A DNA stretch of 64,000 nucleotides from Nocardioides agri (lineage in GTDB: Bacteria; Actinomycetota; Actinomycetes; Propionibacteriales; Nocardioidaceae): contig NZ_JACEIC010000002.1 of assembly GCF_013778305.1 (NCBI RefSeq), positions 3,311,669-3,375,668 of the forward strand, given 5' to 3'. The notes beneath the pieces are model-generated. The model was not told the DNA's origin, searched no databases, and saw only the letters and a program-made list of their open reading frames with translations. Each line of letters starts with the position of its first letter. Within the stretch, counting starts at the first letter, position 1. This document shows, one piece after another, positions 18,103 to 26,595 of this stretch. Position numbers and translations under genes: made by a program.

Positions 18103-18120
18103 AGAGAGGGCGGACCTTTG
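18082..18120. terminator. Strong 17-bp hairpin, likely bidirectional terminator
   Basis: Perfect stem of 17 base pairs (CAAAGGTCCGCCCTCTC with its complement) and the five-base loop CCGTA. It lies 29 bases beyond the stop of the collagen/Hcp gene on the minus strand, the expected place for a terminator. The arms start with AAA and end with TTT, giving a short T-run on either strand. Confidence 0.65.
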
Positions 18121-18148
18121 GCATGCGTAGATGGGTCGCGACGCCGAC

Positions 18149-19438
18149 CTACGAGGGGACGTTCGTGTTCGCGAAGACGTTCCAGAAGAACGACCTGGGC
18201 GTCGCGACGCGCACGTCGTCGTTGCGATCCCACTGGATCTCTCCGTACTTGAACTGCACTTCGTCGAACAGGCTCGGCGAGCCGAGCACCAGGTTGGTGA
18301 GGAGGACCTTGGTCAGAACGGTGGTCGTCGTGCACGTGGCCACCTCGCACCCGTCGAGCTCCACCCGAGTCAGCGGCTGGCCGGTGACGAGGAGCTGGAA
18401 CAGGGTGAGCGTGCCCGGCCCCGTGCGGGTCTCAGCGACGATGTCAGGGAACTCTGCCCGGCCAGTGGAGGACATTGAGGAGCTCTGACGCCAGCTGCGT
18501 GTGGAGATGACTCCGAGCGGTTCGGAGCCGAGCAACGTGGTGGTGTAGGTAGCGTCTCCCGTCGATGTGGCCAGTGTTGAGCCGGTCGAGGAGACGAGCT
18601 TGTTGGCGGCGATGTCCCATTCGTACGTACCGGCCTGCGGCGTGCCGGGCAGGATCGCCAGACGTTCCCTGGTGAAGTTCAGCTGGACACGCGCGGTGGC
18701 CTGCGTCGGGTCCTGCCGGACGTCGATGCCCAAGACCGTCACGTTGCTCAGGGTCAGCTCCAAGGTGCAGCGGCCGGTGGTCTCGCCGGGCTTGCACATC
18801 TCCAGGATGACCTTGAGCACCCGAGCGCCCTTGGTCAGGTTCGCCATCTGGGTCAGGACGCCGGAGTTCATCGGAAGGTTCACGACGACGTCCCCGAAGT
18901 CGGTCTTGCCGACTCCGGTTCCGCTTGGTCCCGTGTACGGCTCGTGGCTCAGCTCCTGGGTGAAGTCCGTGATCGGGACGAACGGATCGGTGCCGATCTT
19001 CATCCGATAGGTGAGGTCGTTCGGGTTCGGGTCGACCGCTGCGGGACCGCCAGCTGGGCCGGCCGGGCCTTGGGGGCCGGTGGCACCGTCCTTTCCTGCC
19101 GGGCCCTGGGGGCCAGCAGCTCCGTCGGCTCCGTCCTTCCCGTCAGCTCCGGGCCGTCCGTCCTTGCCGTCGGCGCCGGACGGTCCGACAGGGCCGGTGA
19201 GGCCGGTGAGGCCGCGTTCCCCAGTGTCGCCCTTCACGTTCCACGTCAACCGCTTCTCACTCTTCAAGCACGCGCGGGTGGGAGCGACGATGCGCACAGC
19301 ACCGGTCTTGGCGTTCGAGCATGCGGTGATCGTGGTGGCGCTGGACGCAGTGACTGCGTTGACCAGGTAGCCGCCCGAGACGACGAGGCCTAGGGCGAGA
19401 AGAGAGCTGACTCCGAGGACTCTGGCACGACGCAACAT
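18149..19438 (-). CDS. Exported collagen-like protein with two Hcp-like domains
   Basis: A 429-residue protein. Residues 1-28 are a signal or anchor helix (RRARVLGVSSLLALGLVVSGG). Next comes a Cys-containing module (ITACSNAKTGAVRIV ... RACLKSEKRLTWN) that commonly precedes collagen repeats in actinobacteria, then about 18 Gly-x-y triplets (residues about 70-125). The rest resembles two tandem Hcp-fold (type VI tube) domains: the first has DFTQELSHEP, GKTDFGDVVVNLPMN, KVILEMCKPG and LELTLSNVTVLGI; the second has DEVQFKYGEIQWDR at its end. There is no type VI machinery in the window. The ATG at 19438 is chosen over an upstream extension without signal features. Surface function is inferred. Confidence 0.75.
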   Translation of the reverse strand: MLRRARVLGVSSLLALGLVVSGGYLVNAVTASSATTITACSNAKTGAVRIVAPTRACLKSEKRLTWNVKGDTGERGLTGLTGPVGPSGADGKDGRPGADGKDGADGAAGPQGPAGKDGATGPQGPAGPAGGPAAVDPNPNDLTYRMKIGTDPFVPITDFTQELSHEPYTGPSGTGVGKTDFGDVVVNLPMNSGVLTQMANLTKGARVLKVILEMCKPGETTGRCTLELTLSNVTVLGIDVRQDPTQATARVQLNFTRERLAILPGTPQAGTYEWDIAANKLVSSTGSTLATSTGDATYTTTLLGSEPLGVISTRSWRQSSSMSSTGRAEFPDIVAETRTGPGTLTLFQLLVTGQPLTRVELDGCEVATCTTTTVLTKVLLTNLVLGSPSLFDEVQFKYGEIQWDRNDDVRVATPRSFFWNVFANTNVPS

Positions 19439-19847
19439 GGATTCACTTCCGGGTGAGTGACACCCGCACGGGGCGTCGCCGAACCACCGGTCATTGCGGC
19501 CCCGGCAGTAGTCCTCAGGTGCGCGGTGCGCCCGAGACCAGCAGGAGGCTACCGGCGGGGCTGAGGCATCGTGGCGGTTTCGCACTGACGAACCACCTCG
19601 CCCCTCGATCGCGACCGCTGGGTTCGATCCTGTTGATCGCCTGCGGCCGGTAGGTAGCGCCGGACGTCATGGCATGGGCGGCATCGACCAGGACGCCGAC
19701 GACCATCGATGTGCGTGCGCTCGTCGCCGTGTGACGACCAGCCCTCCCTCGCGGGCAGATCAGCCAGCCGCCGCTATCGGCGTGCTCGGCGAGCTCTCGG
19801 TTGTCGCTGGCGGAGACCGCTGCCGGGCGAGTACTCGTCGGGGTTGC
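19439..19847 (+). other. Intergenic stretch, nothing recognised
   Basis: About 400 bases between the collagen/Hcp gene and the 261-residue hypothetical. It should carry the promoter of the collagen/Hcp gene; no operator, repeat or small gene was identified. Confidence 0.5.
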
Positions 19848-20633
19848 TCAGGATTGGAGTCGGGGGTCGAGGGCGAGGTCGATCAGGGCCTGGTCCAGCT
19901 CGGCGCCGATCGTGGGTTCGCCGTCGGGGATCAGGCGACTCTGGGAGACGGCGACCGTGTGGCGCGGTCCGACGTAGACGAAGGTGCGGCTGACCGCCCG
20001 GGTGTTGCGCGGGCAGCGGTCGGCCCACTCGTCATCGTCCCGGGCGTGGACGTAGACGATCGTGGGGTCGTCGGCGCCGTAGACGCGACGTTCGCTACAG
20101 CTCCGCGTCCAGGGGTCCTCCCCGCAGGTGGGAGCACCGCTCGCCGGGCGAACCACCACCCCGACGGTGAAGGGCGCGAGCTTCCCCGAGGCGGACGCGT
20201 AGCCCAGTTCTGGTAGCGGAATGACCTGTTGGTCGGCGTCTGCCCGCCAGGTCGGGAAGTGGTCGGCGACGACGGACGCGACGGTCTGGTTTGACGGCAC
20301 GTCGTACGCCGCGTCGGGCAGGGCGAGCCTCGGGTCGGCGGCCGCAGCGACCAGATCCGCGAGTGCGAACGGCATCGCCTCGACGTAGTCGCGGCCTTGG
20401 ACGTCGAGGTAACCGATCCGGCCGTCGTTGCGCTCGACGACCACCGTGACGTTGTAGTCGCCGCAGTTCTTGTAGTAGACGCCCGGCGCGGCGCTGTCGG
20501 CGTCCCAGGTCGTGCACAGGCTCTGGAACGAGGTGACGTGGACGGGTTCGCCGTTCGGCCCGCGGGTCTGCGTGGCCCACGGGTGGGGGACGATGAACGA
20601 AAGTGCGAACGTGCGTCGGGAGGGTGCGATCAA
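19848..20633 (-). CDS. Hypothetical protein, possibly truncated at the 5' end
   Basis: A frame of 261 codons from a TTG. No family recognised. The product has scattered cysteines (FQSLCTTWD, YKNCGDYN, TCGEDPWTRSCSERR, DRCPRN) that suggest disulphides in an exported protein, yet no signal peptide or membrane segment precedes them. The frame stays open for about 55 bases before the TTG and begins after a TGA, with no ATG or GTG, which suggests that the start and export signal were lost by deletion next to the DUF389 gene. Codon pattern is as for the neighbours. Confidence 0.5.
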   Translation of the reverse strand: MIAPSRRTFALSFIVPHPWATQTRGPNGEPVHVTSFQSLCTTWDADSAAPGVYYKNCGDYNVTVVVERNDGRIGYLDVQGRDYVEAMPFALADLVAAAADPRLALPDAAYDVPSNQTVASVVADHFPTWRADADQQVIPLPELGYASASGKLAPFTVGVVVRPASGAPTCGEDPWTRSCSERRVYGADDPTIVYVHARDDDEWADRCPRNTRAVSRTFVYVGPRHTVAVSQSRLIPDGEPTIGAELDQALIDLALDPRLQS

Positions 20634-20711
20634 CAGGGCATCGCGGTGACCGCGGTGAACCTGCTCGGGATCGCGATCAGCTCAACAGGAAGCCTGACTG
20701 ACGGGCCTCGA

Positions 20712-21704
20712 TCAGTTGCCGCCGACCTCGCCGATCTTGGTGTCCGAGCCGACCGCCGCGTCGACGTGGACGGCGATGCCGTCGGGGATGACGCCGTGCA
20801 GGTTGTCGAGCAGGTCGGAGTACGACGGCAGGTCGCCGGTGTGGCGGATGTTGATCTGGACGTCGGTGGGGGAGTTGAAGTCGACGCTCGTGACGGTGGC
20901 GTCGGGGGTCGAGGCGAGCCACCGCTCGGCTGTGCTCCGGACGTCAGAGCTGTAGCGGTCGATCGCGTAGACCGCGGCGGTGTTGGCGGCGAGCGGGACC
21001 GCGATGACGACGGCGAGGCTGGCGATGACGAGGCCAGGCCGGCGGCGGGCGTGACGCTCGGAGAGCGGGTTGAGGGTGGCGAAGGTGATGACGCCGGCGG
21101 CGACCATCGCGAGCAGGTTGGAGAAGAAGAGCAGGCAGGCGCCGGCGGCGAGGTTGGGAGCGCCCTGGCCGAGACAGACGCCGACGACGGCGAGTGGTGG
21201 GACGAGGGAGATCGCGATCGCGACGCCAGGAAGCACAGCGGCGACGTCGCGGCGGGAGAGCGCGATGGCGCCCGCGAAGCCGGTGGCGATGGCGGCGACG
21301 AGATCGGCGAGTCCGGGCGACGTACGGCTGGCGATCTGGCTGTTGCTGAGCAGTGCGATGTTCTGCGGCACGGCCAGCGAGAACACGACGCCGATGATGA
21401 TCACGGTGATCGTCCCGAGGGTGACGTAGACGACCGAGCCGTTGCGGCGGCCGAGCACGATGCTGAGCGCGATCCCCATGATCGGCGTGGACAGCGGGGC
21501 GATGATCATCGCGCCGATGACGGTGGCGGTGGAGTCCGTGATGACGCCCGCGCTCGCGATGATCGCAGAGAGCACGAGCATCGCCCAGAACGCCGACTGC
21601 TTGGCCCGGGCATCGCCCGACCGGAGGTTCAGGTCGTCGTCGAGCTCGTCGGAAGTACGGCGCTGGGTCTCGGGGAGCAATCGCTCTCGCAGAGTGTCGA
21701 GCAT
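20712..21704 (-). CDS. DUF389-family membrane protein
   Basis: A 330-residue membrane protein of the TIGR00341/DUF389 type. About seven hydrophobic segments lie between residues 35 and 240; family features are SAFWAMLVLSAIIASAGVITDS, GAMIIAPLSTPIMGIALSIVLGR and AVLPGVAIAISLVPPLAVVG. A soluble C-terminal domain (residues about 250-330) follows. The role is unknown; such proteins are proposed to be transporters. A GTG 42 bases upstream (21746) would add 14 residues and cannot be excluded. It lies just downstream of a LuxR remnant. Confidence 0.85.
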   Translation of the reverse strand: MLDTLRERLLPETQRRTSDELDDDLNLRSGDARAKQSAFWAMLVLSAIIASAGVITDSTATVIGAMIIAPLSTPIMGIALSIVLGRRNGSVVYVTLGTITVIIIGVVFSLAVPQNIALLSNSQIASRTSPGLADLVAAIATGFAGAIALSRRDVAAVLPGVAIAISLVPPLAVVGVCLGQGAPNLAAGACLLFFSNLLAMVAAGVITFATLNPLSERHARRRPGLVIASLAVVIAVPLAANTAAVYAIDRYSSDVRSTAERWLASTPDATVTSVDFNSPTDVQINIRHTGDLPSYSDLLDNLHGVIPDGIAVHVDAAVGSDTKIGEVGGN

Positions 21705-21767
21705 GTCTGAGTATGGCGGCAGCAGGTGAAGCCGGGGTGTCGGCACGGGTCGGCGAGAACCTCGGGG

Positions 21768-21912
21768 TCACCGCTCGTTGTCGGCGTCGAACCCGTGGTG
21801 CACCGCTGCCCACCCGATCGTCGGTACGCCGTGCGGATGTGGGTCTTCACGGTGTTGATGGCGCGGTTCTCCCGTACGGCGATCTCTTCGTTGCTCAGCC
21901 CCCGTGCGGATC
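21768..21912 (-). pseudogene. Remnant of a LuxR-type response regulator DNA-binding domain
   Basis: One frame reads RGLSNEEIAVRENRAINTVK then THIRTAYRR, a clear LuxR helix-turn-helix; the C-terminal continuation is in a different frame (GWAAVHHGFDADNER then stop). The closest intact-looking sequence in the window is the frameshifted regulator at 51644-52337 (GLSNKEIAERLYLSINSVK). The receiver domain is missing: the MFS gene ends 9 bases upstream. Hence a 5'-deleted, frameshifted remnant. Confidence 0.6.
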
Positions 21913-21920
21913 CACGGGGG

Positions 21921-23336
21921 TCAGCGGCGCGCGATCGAGCATCCGAGGAGCCCAGTCGCGAGTGCAACGACCGCAGCGGCAGTGAACGCTGCGGGGAACC
22001 CGCCGCCCGCGGTGAACGCGATCGCGGTGAACGCAGCGGTGCCGAGTGCCGCACCGACCTGGGTGGCCGAGCTCGCCAATCCAGACGCAAGGCCCGTGTG
22101 GGAGCTGGGAGCTGCAGAAGCGATGACCATGGTGGTGGGTGTGAAGCTGAGCGCGACCCCGGTCGCGACCAACAGAAGTCCGGGGAGGACGGCGACCAGG
22201 TAGCCACGATCGGTCGGCGCGTAGGCGAGCCAGAGGTGTCCGGCGGCGAGGATGACCAGCCCGGAGACCAGGCTCCGCCGCGGGCCGATGGCACGCAGCA
22301 CCCGAGGAAGCAGAGCCAGGTTGACGACGAACCCGGCGACAGAGGTCGGCACCATCGCCAGGCCGGCGCACTCCGGAGACATGGTGAGCGCCTGCTGAAG
22401 GTAGAGCGCGATCAGCACGAACGTCGAGGCGCGGGCGGCGCCGCCCATGACCGCGAGGCCGACGCCGGTCGACAGAGCGCGGGACCGGAACAGCCCGAGC
22501 GGGACGAGCGGGTCCGCGGTGCGACGCTCGATGGCGATGAAGGCACCCAGGAGCGCCGCCGAAGCACTGACGGCGATGAGCACACTCGGTGACGTCAAGC
22601 CGGTGTCCGCGGCGCCGAGGGCTCCGTGGACGAGCGCGATGACCGCAGCGGTGACCGTAACTGCACCGAGCGCGTCGAACCGCCGCCGGGCATCGTGCGG
22701 GGTGTCCTCGAGGAAGCGGCGGGCCAAGATGACAGTGCCGACGGAGACGGGCACCGTGGCCAGAAACACTGACGACCACCCGAAGGCGCCGGCGAGCAAT
22801 CCACCTGCCAGGACGCCGGTAGCTCCCCCGACGGCGGACGCTGCGCCCCAGAGGCTCATCGCCCGGGCCCGCTGCTCGCCGGGGGAGTTGAGCATGAGCA
22901 GCGACATCGCTGCGGGGCTGAGAGCGGCTGCGCCCGCGCCTTGGATGACGCGGCCGCCGACGAGCATCCACTCATTCGTCGCCGTCGCGGCCAGCAGGGT
23001 GCCGAAGGTGAACAGCGTCGAGCCGGCGATGAACACGCGGCGCCGGCCGAACAGGTCCGCGACCCGCCCGAACAGCAGCAGCAGGCCGCCGAAGGTCAGC
23101 ACGTAGGCGTTGATGATCCAGCTCAGTCCGCTGGAGCTGAGGTCGAGGTCGGCCTGGATGGAGGGCAGCGCCACGTTGACGATCGAGGTGTCGAGCATGA
23201 CGACGAACTGCGCCGAGATCAGCAGTCCGAGTGCGATCGTGCGACGCCGGCTCTCTCCGACGGACGCGGGTGCCGGCGCGGCTGCGACGGTCGCGGAGGT
23301 GGGGCGAGCCGTCTCAGGCTGGGTTGCGATGGTCAT
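21921..23336 (-). CDS. DHA2-family multidrug exporter
   Basis: A 471-residue 14-helix MFS exporter. Family signatures are FVVMLDTSIVNVALPSI, the motif A sequence GRVADLFGRRRVF, and GLLAGAFGWSSVFLATVPV. It is closest in style to actinobacterial efflux pumps for drugs and dyes. The ATG at 23336 is preferred to the GTG nine bases upstream because AGGTGA lies six bases before it. One copy of the palindromic leader motif of this region is found about 65 bases upstream, inside the end of the CzcO-like gene. It follows that gene in the same direction and may be co-transcribed with it. Confidence 0.9.
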   Translation of the reverse strand: MTIATQPETARPTSATVAAAPAPASVGESRRRTIALGLLISAQFVVMLDTSIVNVALPSIQADLDLSSSGLSWIINAYVLTFGGLLLLFGRVADLFGRRRVFIAGSTLFTFGTLLAATATNEWMLVGGRVIQGAGAAALSPAAMSLLMLNSPGEQRARAMSLWGAASAVGGATGVLAGGLLAGAFGWSSVFLATVPVSVGTVILARRFLEDTPHDARRRFDALGAVTVTAAVIALVHGALGAADTGLTSPSVLIAVSASAALLGAFIAIERRTADPLVPLGLFRSRALSTGVGLAVMGGAARASTFVLIALYLQQALTMSPECAGLAMVPTSVAGFVVNLALLPRVLRAIGPRRSLVSGLVILAAGHLWLAYAPTDRGYLVAVLPGLLLVATGVALSFTPTTMVIASAAPSSHTGLASGLASSATQVGAALGTAAFTAIAFTAGGGFPAAFTAAAVVALATGLLGCSIARR

Positions 23337-23374
23337 GTGGTTCACCTAGGTCGGGGTGGAACGTGCGGGCTCCG

Positions 23375-24550
23375 TCACCGTCCCGCGGCGGACGACGCGC
23401 TCGCACCGGCGAAGTCGCCGGGTTGTTCGGCATCGCCCCTGTGGTTTGCGGCGGCGATGATGCGGCGGGCCAGCCAAGCGGCGTCGTGCCTGACGAACCC
23501 GAGGAGCGCCGACCCGCGGGTGTGCTGCCACGGCAAGCCGATGAACGTCAGGCCCTGGACCGGGGTGATGCCGCGCTCGTGGTCGACGCCCTGCTCGGTG
23601 ACGACGTCCGGGATATCGATCCAGGAGTAGTCGGGACGGAAGCCGGTGGCCCACACGACCGTGGCCGGCAGGCTCCGGGAGCCGTCCGCGAAGGTGACCT
23701 CGTCGTCGTTCGCCGCGATCAGTCGTGGGCGGATGTCGACGCCCGCCTCGCGAAGGTCCTCGAGGGGGCTGCCGATGACGAGGTCGCCGCGGGCTCGCAT
23801 CCGACGGGCGACGCGGGTGTCTGCTGACTTGGTCAAGAGCCTGGACTTCAGCAGCCACCAGAACAGGTCGCGGCCGAACATGCGTTGCGGAAGCTGCAGT
23901 GCCTCGGTGCCGACGGCGAGTGTCACCTCGTGGCTCGCGGCGAGCTCGAGCGCGATCTGCCGACCGGAGTTCCCGGCGCCCACCACCAGGACCTGGCCTG
24001 GGCCGACCTGGTCCGGGTTGCGGTACTCGGCGCTGTGCATCTGCTGCACGCCGCGCCCGAGCGCCTCTCGGATGGCCGGTGCGACCGGGGTCTGGAAAGG
24101 TCCGGTGGCGACCACGACCTGCCGGGCACGCAGTAGTCCGGTGGTCGTGTGCACGGCGAACCCGGCGCCGTCGCGCGCGAGCCGGGTCACGGCGGTGTTG
24201 AGCAGGATGGGCAGCTCGAACCGGGTGGCGTAGGTCTGCAGGTAGTCGGCGACCTCGGCGGCCGTGGGATAGGTGTCGGCTGGGGAGGGGAAGGTCATGC
24301 CGGGCAGTGCGTCGTACTGAGCTGGGGTGAACAGGGTCAGGGAGTCCCATCGGTTGCGCCAGGCGGAGCCGACCTCGGCGGCCGCGTCCGCTACCAGGAA
24401 CCGGAGGCCGGCCTCTTTCAGGTGGTAGGCGATCGCGAGCCCGGCCTGGCCAGCCCCGATCACGAGCACGTCGAGGCCGTCCCGGGTGTCGTGGCAGAAC
24501 GGTGCCGTATCAGGCGCTACGGGCTGGACGGGGTCGGTGTGCGTGGGCAT
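23375..24550 (-). CDS. CzcO-like flavin-dependent monooxygenase/oxidoreductase
   Basis: A 391-residue FAD- and NAD(P)H-binding oxidoreductase of the group annotated as CzcO or flavin-containing monooxygenase. The FAD motif is VLVIGAGQAGLAIAYHLK near residue 30, the NAD(P)H motif VLVVGAGNSGRQIALEL near residue 180, and the C-terminal region has VVWATGFRPDYSWID. WRNRWDSLTLFTPAQYDALPG is also characteristic. The natural substrate is unknown; homologues often lie in metal or drug resistance loci, as here. The ATG at 24550 follows GAAGGA at good spacing. It is divergent from the His-rich exporter at 24951. Confidence 0.87.
   Translation of the reverse strand: MPTHTDPVQPVAPDTAPFCHDTRDGLDVLVIGAGQAGLAIAYHLKEAGLRFLVADAAAEVGSAWRNRWDSLTLFTPAQYDALPGMTFPSPADTYPTAAEVADYLQTYATRFELPILLNTAVTRLARDGAGFAVHTTTGLLRARQVVVATGPFQTPVAPAIREALGRGVQQMHSAEYRNPDQVGPGQVLVVGAGNSGRQIALELAASHEVTLAVGTEALQLPQRMFGRDLFWWLLKSRLLTKSADTRVARRMRARGDLVIGSPLEDLREAGVDIRPRLIAANDDEVTFADGSRSLPATVVWATGFRPDYSWIDIPDVVTEQGVDHERGITPVQGLTFIGLPWQHTRGSALLGFVRHDAAWLARRIIAAANHRGDAEQPGDFAGASASSAAGR
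23401..23423 (-). promoter_or_regulatory. Leader motif copy 1 (upstream of MFS gene)
   Basis: Read on the minus strand: ACCCGGCGA, five bases, CCGGTGCGA. The core CCGGCGA-CT-TCGCCGG is a perfect palindrome with a two-base centre. It ends 65 bases before the MFS start at 23336 and lies within the last codons of the CzcO-like gene. Confidence 0.55.
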
Positions 24551-24678
24551 CGTTGGGTCCTTCGGTCGTGGGCTGAGTCGAGGGCGTGGCGGTGGTCGCT
24601 GGCGGTTGCTGGTGATGGTCCGCGGCTTCCGGCCCACCCCAGCGTTCGGTTAGGACGCTACGAATCGGGACGGGGTCC

Positions 24679-24702
24679 TCACACCGGTGAAATCGCCGGG
24701 GT
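24679..24702 (-). promoter_or_regulatory. Leader motif copy 2 (upstream of CzcO-like gene)
   Basis: Minus strand: CCCCGGCGA, then TTTCA, then CCGGTGTGA. It lies 129 bases before the start of the CzcO-like gene and points towards it. Near-palindromic core with one mismatch. Confidence 0.5.
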
Positions 24703-24785
24703 CGTCGACTCGGCCCGCACCGGCATCGCCCTGACGGGTCGATGAGCAGCCGAGGATCACCATGAGCGCCGGCACCACCGGGACG

Positions 24786-24853
24786 CGGCCGGTTTCAGGG
24801 CGCGAGGATCCGCGGCTTCGCGGCCAGGAGCACCCCTGTTCTCCTGAAACCCG
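24786..24853. repeat. Inverted repeat in the divergent promoter region
   Basis: GGTTTCAGG at 24791-24799 pairs with CCTGAAACC at 24843-24851; with one bulged C the arms extend outwards to GCCGG and CCGGC. The 43 bases between hold a second small hairpin (CCGCG-GCTT-CGCGG). The right arm abuts leader motif copy 3, so the structure may expose or hide that motif. Confidence 0.45.
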
Positions 24854-24871
24854 GCGATTTCGCCAGCGCGA
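24849..24871 (+). promoter_or_regulatory. Leader motif copy 3 (upstream of His-rich MFS gene)
   Basis: ACCCGGCGA, TTTCG, CCAGCGCGA. Its end is 80 bases before the ATG at 24951. A second block, CGTGGACATCACCGGCA at 24896, is shared with the region after copy 7. Confidence 0.55.
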
Positions 24872-24950
24872 GCAGGCATCGCTCGCGACGAGGCTCGTGG
24901 ACATCACCGGCATCCATTCAGCCGGTCCGACCAGCCCGAAGGAGAACACG

Positions 24951-26492
24951 ATGTCCACCGAGCTCCACCACCCGCCGTCGCACCCGCCGACGACGCCCCC
25001 GACCGGCGATCCGTCTCCGCGCCACGGCCACCACGGCCGTCACGGAGCGGACGCTGTCGCCCATCACGACAGCCACGAGCCCGACGTGACGCGGCGACCG
25101 TGGACCGTGCTGGCGCTCATGCTCGCCGCTCAGGTCATGGTCGTCCTCGACGTCAGCGTCGTGAACGTCGCGCTGCCCAGCATCGCGACCGACCTGCACC
25201 TGTCCTCGAGCGACTACCAGTGGACCGTCAGCGCGTACGTGCTGCTCAGCGGCGGCCTCCTCCTGCTCGGCGGCCGCCTGGCCGACCTGTTCGACCGTCG
25301 CCGGATGTTCCTGACCGGCCTCGCGGTGTTCACCCTCGGCTCCCTGGTCTCCGGGTTCGCCGACTCCGCGCTCACCCTCATCCTGGCCCGCGGCGCTCAG
25401 GGCGCCGGCGCCGCGATGCTCACCCCGGCAGCCATGTCCATCGTGATGACCAGCTACGCCGGCCGGCAGCGCGCCACCGCGCTCGCCCTGTGGGGCACCG
25501 TGGCCAGCATGGGCATCGCCGCCGGTGTCCTGTTCGGCGGCATCCTGACCACCGTCTTCGACTGGCGCGCGGTGTTCTTCATCAACGTGCCCGTCGGCGC
25601 CGTCGTCCTCGCCGGCGTTCTCGCGAAGGTCCCGCCGATGCCCAGCACCACAGCCGCCGGCGACCGCCGGCTCGACCTGTCCGGCGCGCTGACCCTGGTC
25701 ACGGGGCTCCTCGCCCTCGTGTACGCCGTCGAGTCGACCACCAGCCACGGCTGGACAGCCGCACCCACCCTCGGTGCGGCCGCGCTCGCAGCCGTCCTGC
25801 TCGGCGCGTTCGTGGTCAACGAGCGCAAGGTCGCCGCCCCCATCGTCCCGCCCGCCACCTGGCGGATCCGCTCACTCGTCTCCGCCTCCGTCGTGATGGC
25901 CGGTGTCACCGGCGCGGTCGTGGGCGCCATCTTCCTCAGCTCCCTGTACCTCCAGCAGGTCCTCGGAGCCTCCGCGCTCGTGGCCGGTCTGGAGTTCCTC
26001 CCGCTCGCGGCGTTCATCACCGCCAGCGCCGCCGTCGCCTCCAAGGCCCTGCCCCACCTCGGCGCGAAGAGGCTCATCGTCATCGGCCTGGTCCTCGCGG
26101 CTGCCGGAGCGCTCGTGCTCGCCTCGATCGACTCCGACCCCCGCTACCTCACCGACGTCCTGCCCGGCTTCGCGCTCCTCGGCCTCGGGGTGGGGCCGAT
26201 GTTCGTCGCCATCTCCGTCGCCGCGATGAGCGACGTCCCCCACGAGCAGTCCGGCATGGCGTCGGGCCTGCTCATGACCGGCCACGAGATCGGCGCCGCC
26301 CTCGGCGTCGCCGCCCTCACCGCGATCGCCGGTGACCTCACCACCCGGGCCGGCATCGTCGACGGCACCCAGGACGCGTTCCTCGCGATCGCGGTCGGGC
26401 TCGCCGCCCTGCTGCTGCCCACCGCCCTCCTGCCCGCCCACGACCCGGAGACCGCGATGGCGGCCGGCCACGGCCACGGGCACGGGCACTGA
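24951..26492 (+). CDS. DHA2-family exporter with histidine-rich ends
   Basis: A 513-residue 14-helix MFS exporter (AAQVMVVLDVSVVNVALPSI, GGRLADLFDRRRMF, GILTTVFDWRAVFFINVPV). It is unusual in having a cytoplasmic N-terminal extension of about 45 residues with a dozen histidines (HGHHGRHG, HHDSHEPD) and a C-terminus ending in alternating Gly-His. Such tails bind transition metals, so the pump may be metal-regulated or carry a metal complex; exporters of this class normally lack them. AAGGAG precedes the ATG. It is followed by CopZ and CopA in the same direction with gaps of about 100 and 40 bases. Substrate is not known. Confidence 0.88.
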   Translation: MSTELHHPPSHPPTTPPTGDPSPRHGHHGRHGADAVAHHDSHEPDVTRRPWTVLALMLAAQVMVVLDVSVVNVALPSIATDLHLSSSDYQWTVSAYVLLSGGLLLLGGRLADLFDRRRMFLTGLAVFTLGSLVSGFADSALTLILARGAQGAGAAMLTPAAMSIVMTSYAGRQRATALALWGTVASMGIAAGVLFGGILTTVFDWRAVFFINVPVGAVVLAGVLAKVPPMPSTTAAGDRRLDLSGALTLVTGLLALVYAVESTTSHGWTAAPTLGAAALAAVLLGAFVVNERKVAAPIVPPATWRIRSLVSASVVMAGVTGAVVGAIFLSSLYLQQVLGASALVAGLEFLPLAAFITASAAVASKALPHLGAKRLIVIGLVLAAAGALVLASIDSDPRYLTDVLPGFALLGLGVGPMFVAISVAAMSDVPHEQSGMASGLLMTGHEIGAALGVAALTAIAGDLTTRAGIVDGTQDAFLAIAVGLAALLLPTALLPAHDPETAMAAGHGHGHGH

Positions 26493-26515
26493 ACCCGGCG
26501 GTTTCCCCGGCGCGA
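26493..26515 (+). promoter_or_regulatory. Leader motif copy 4 (upstream of copZ)
   Basis: ACCCGGCGG, TTTCC, CCGGCGCGA. Begins at the stop codon of the His-rich exporter and ends 81 bases before the copZ ATG. Two positions weaken the palindrome. Confidence 0.55.
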
Positions 26516-26595
26516 CCCAGCGCCGGGGAGACCGACGCTGGATGCACGTCCCGCCCCAACGCCCCACACCAACAGCAACCGAGAAGGAGCACGAC

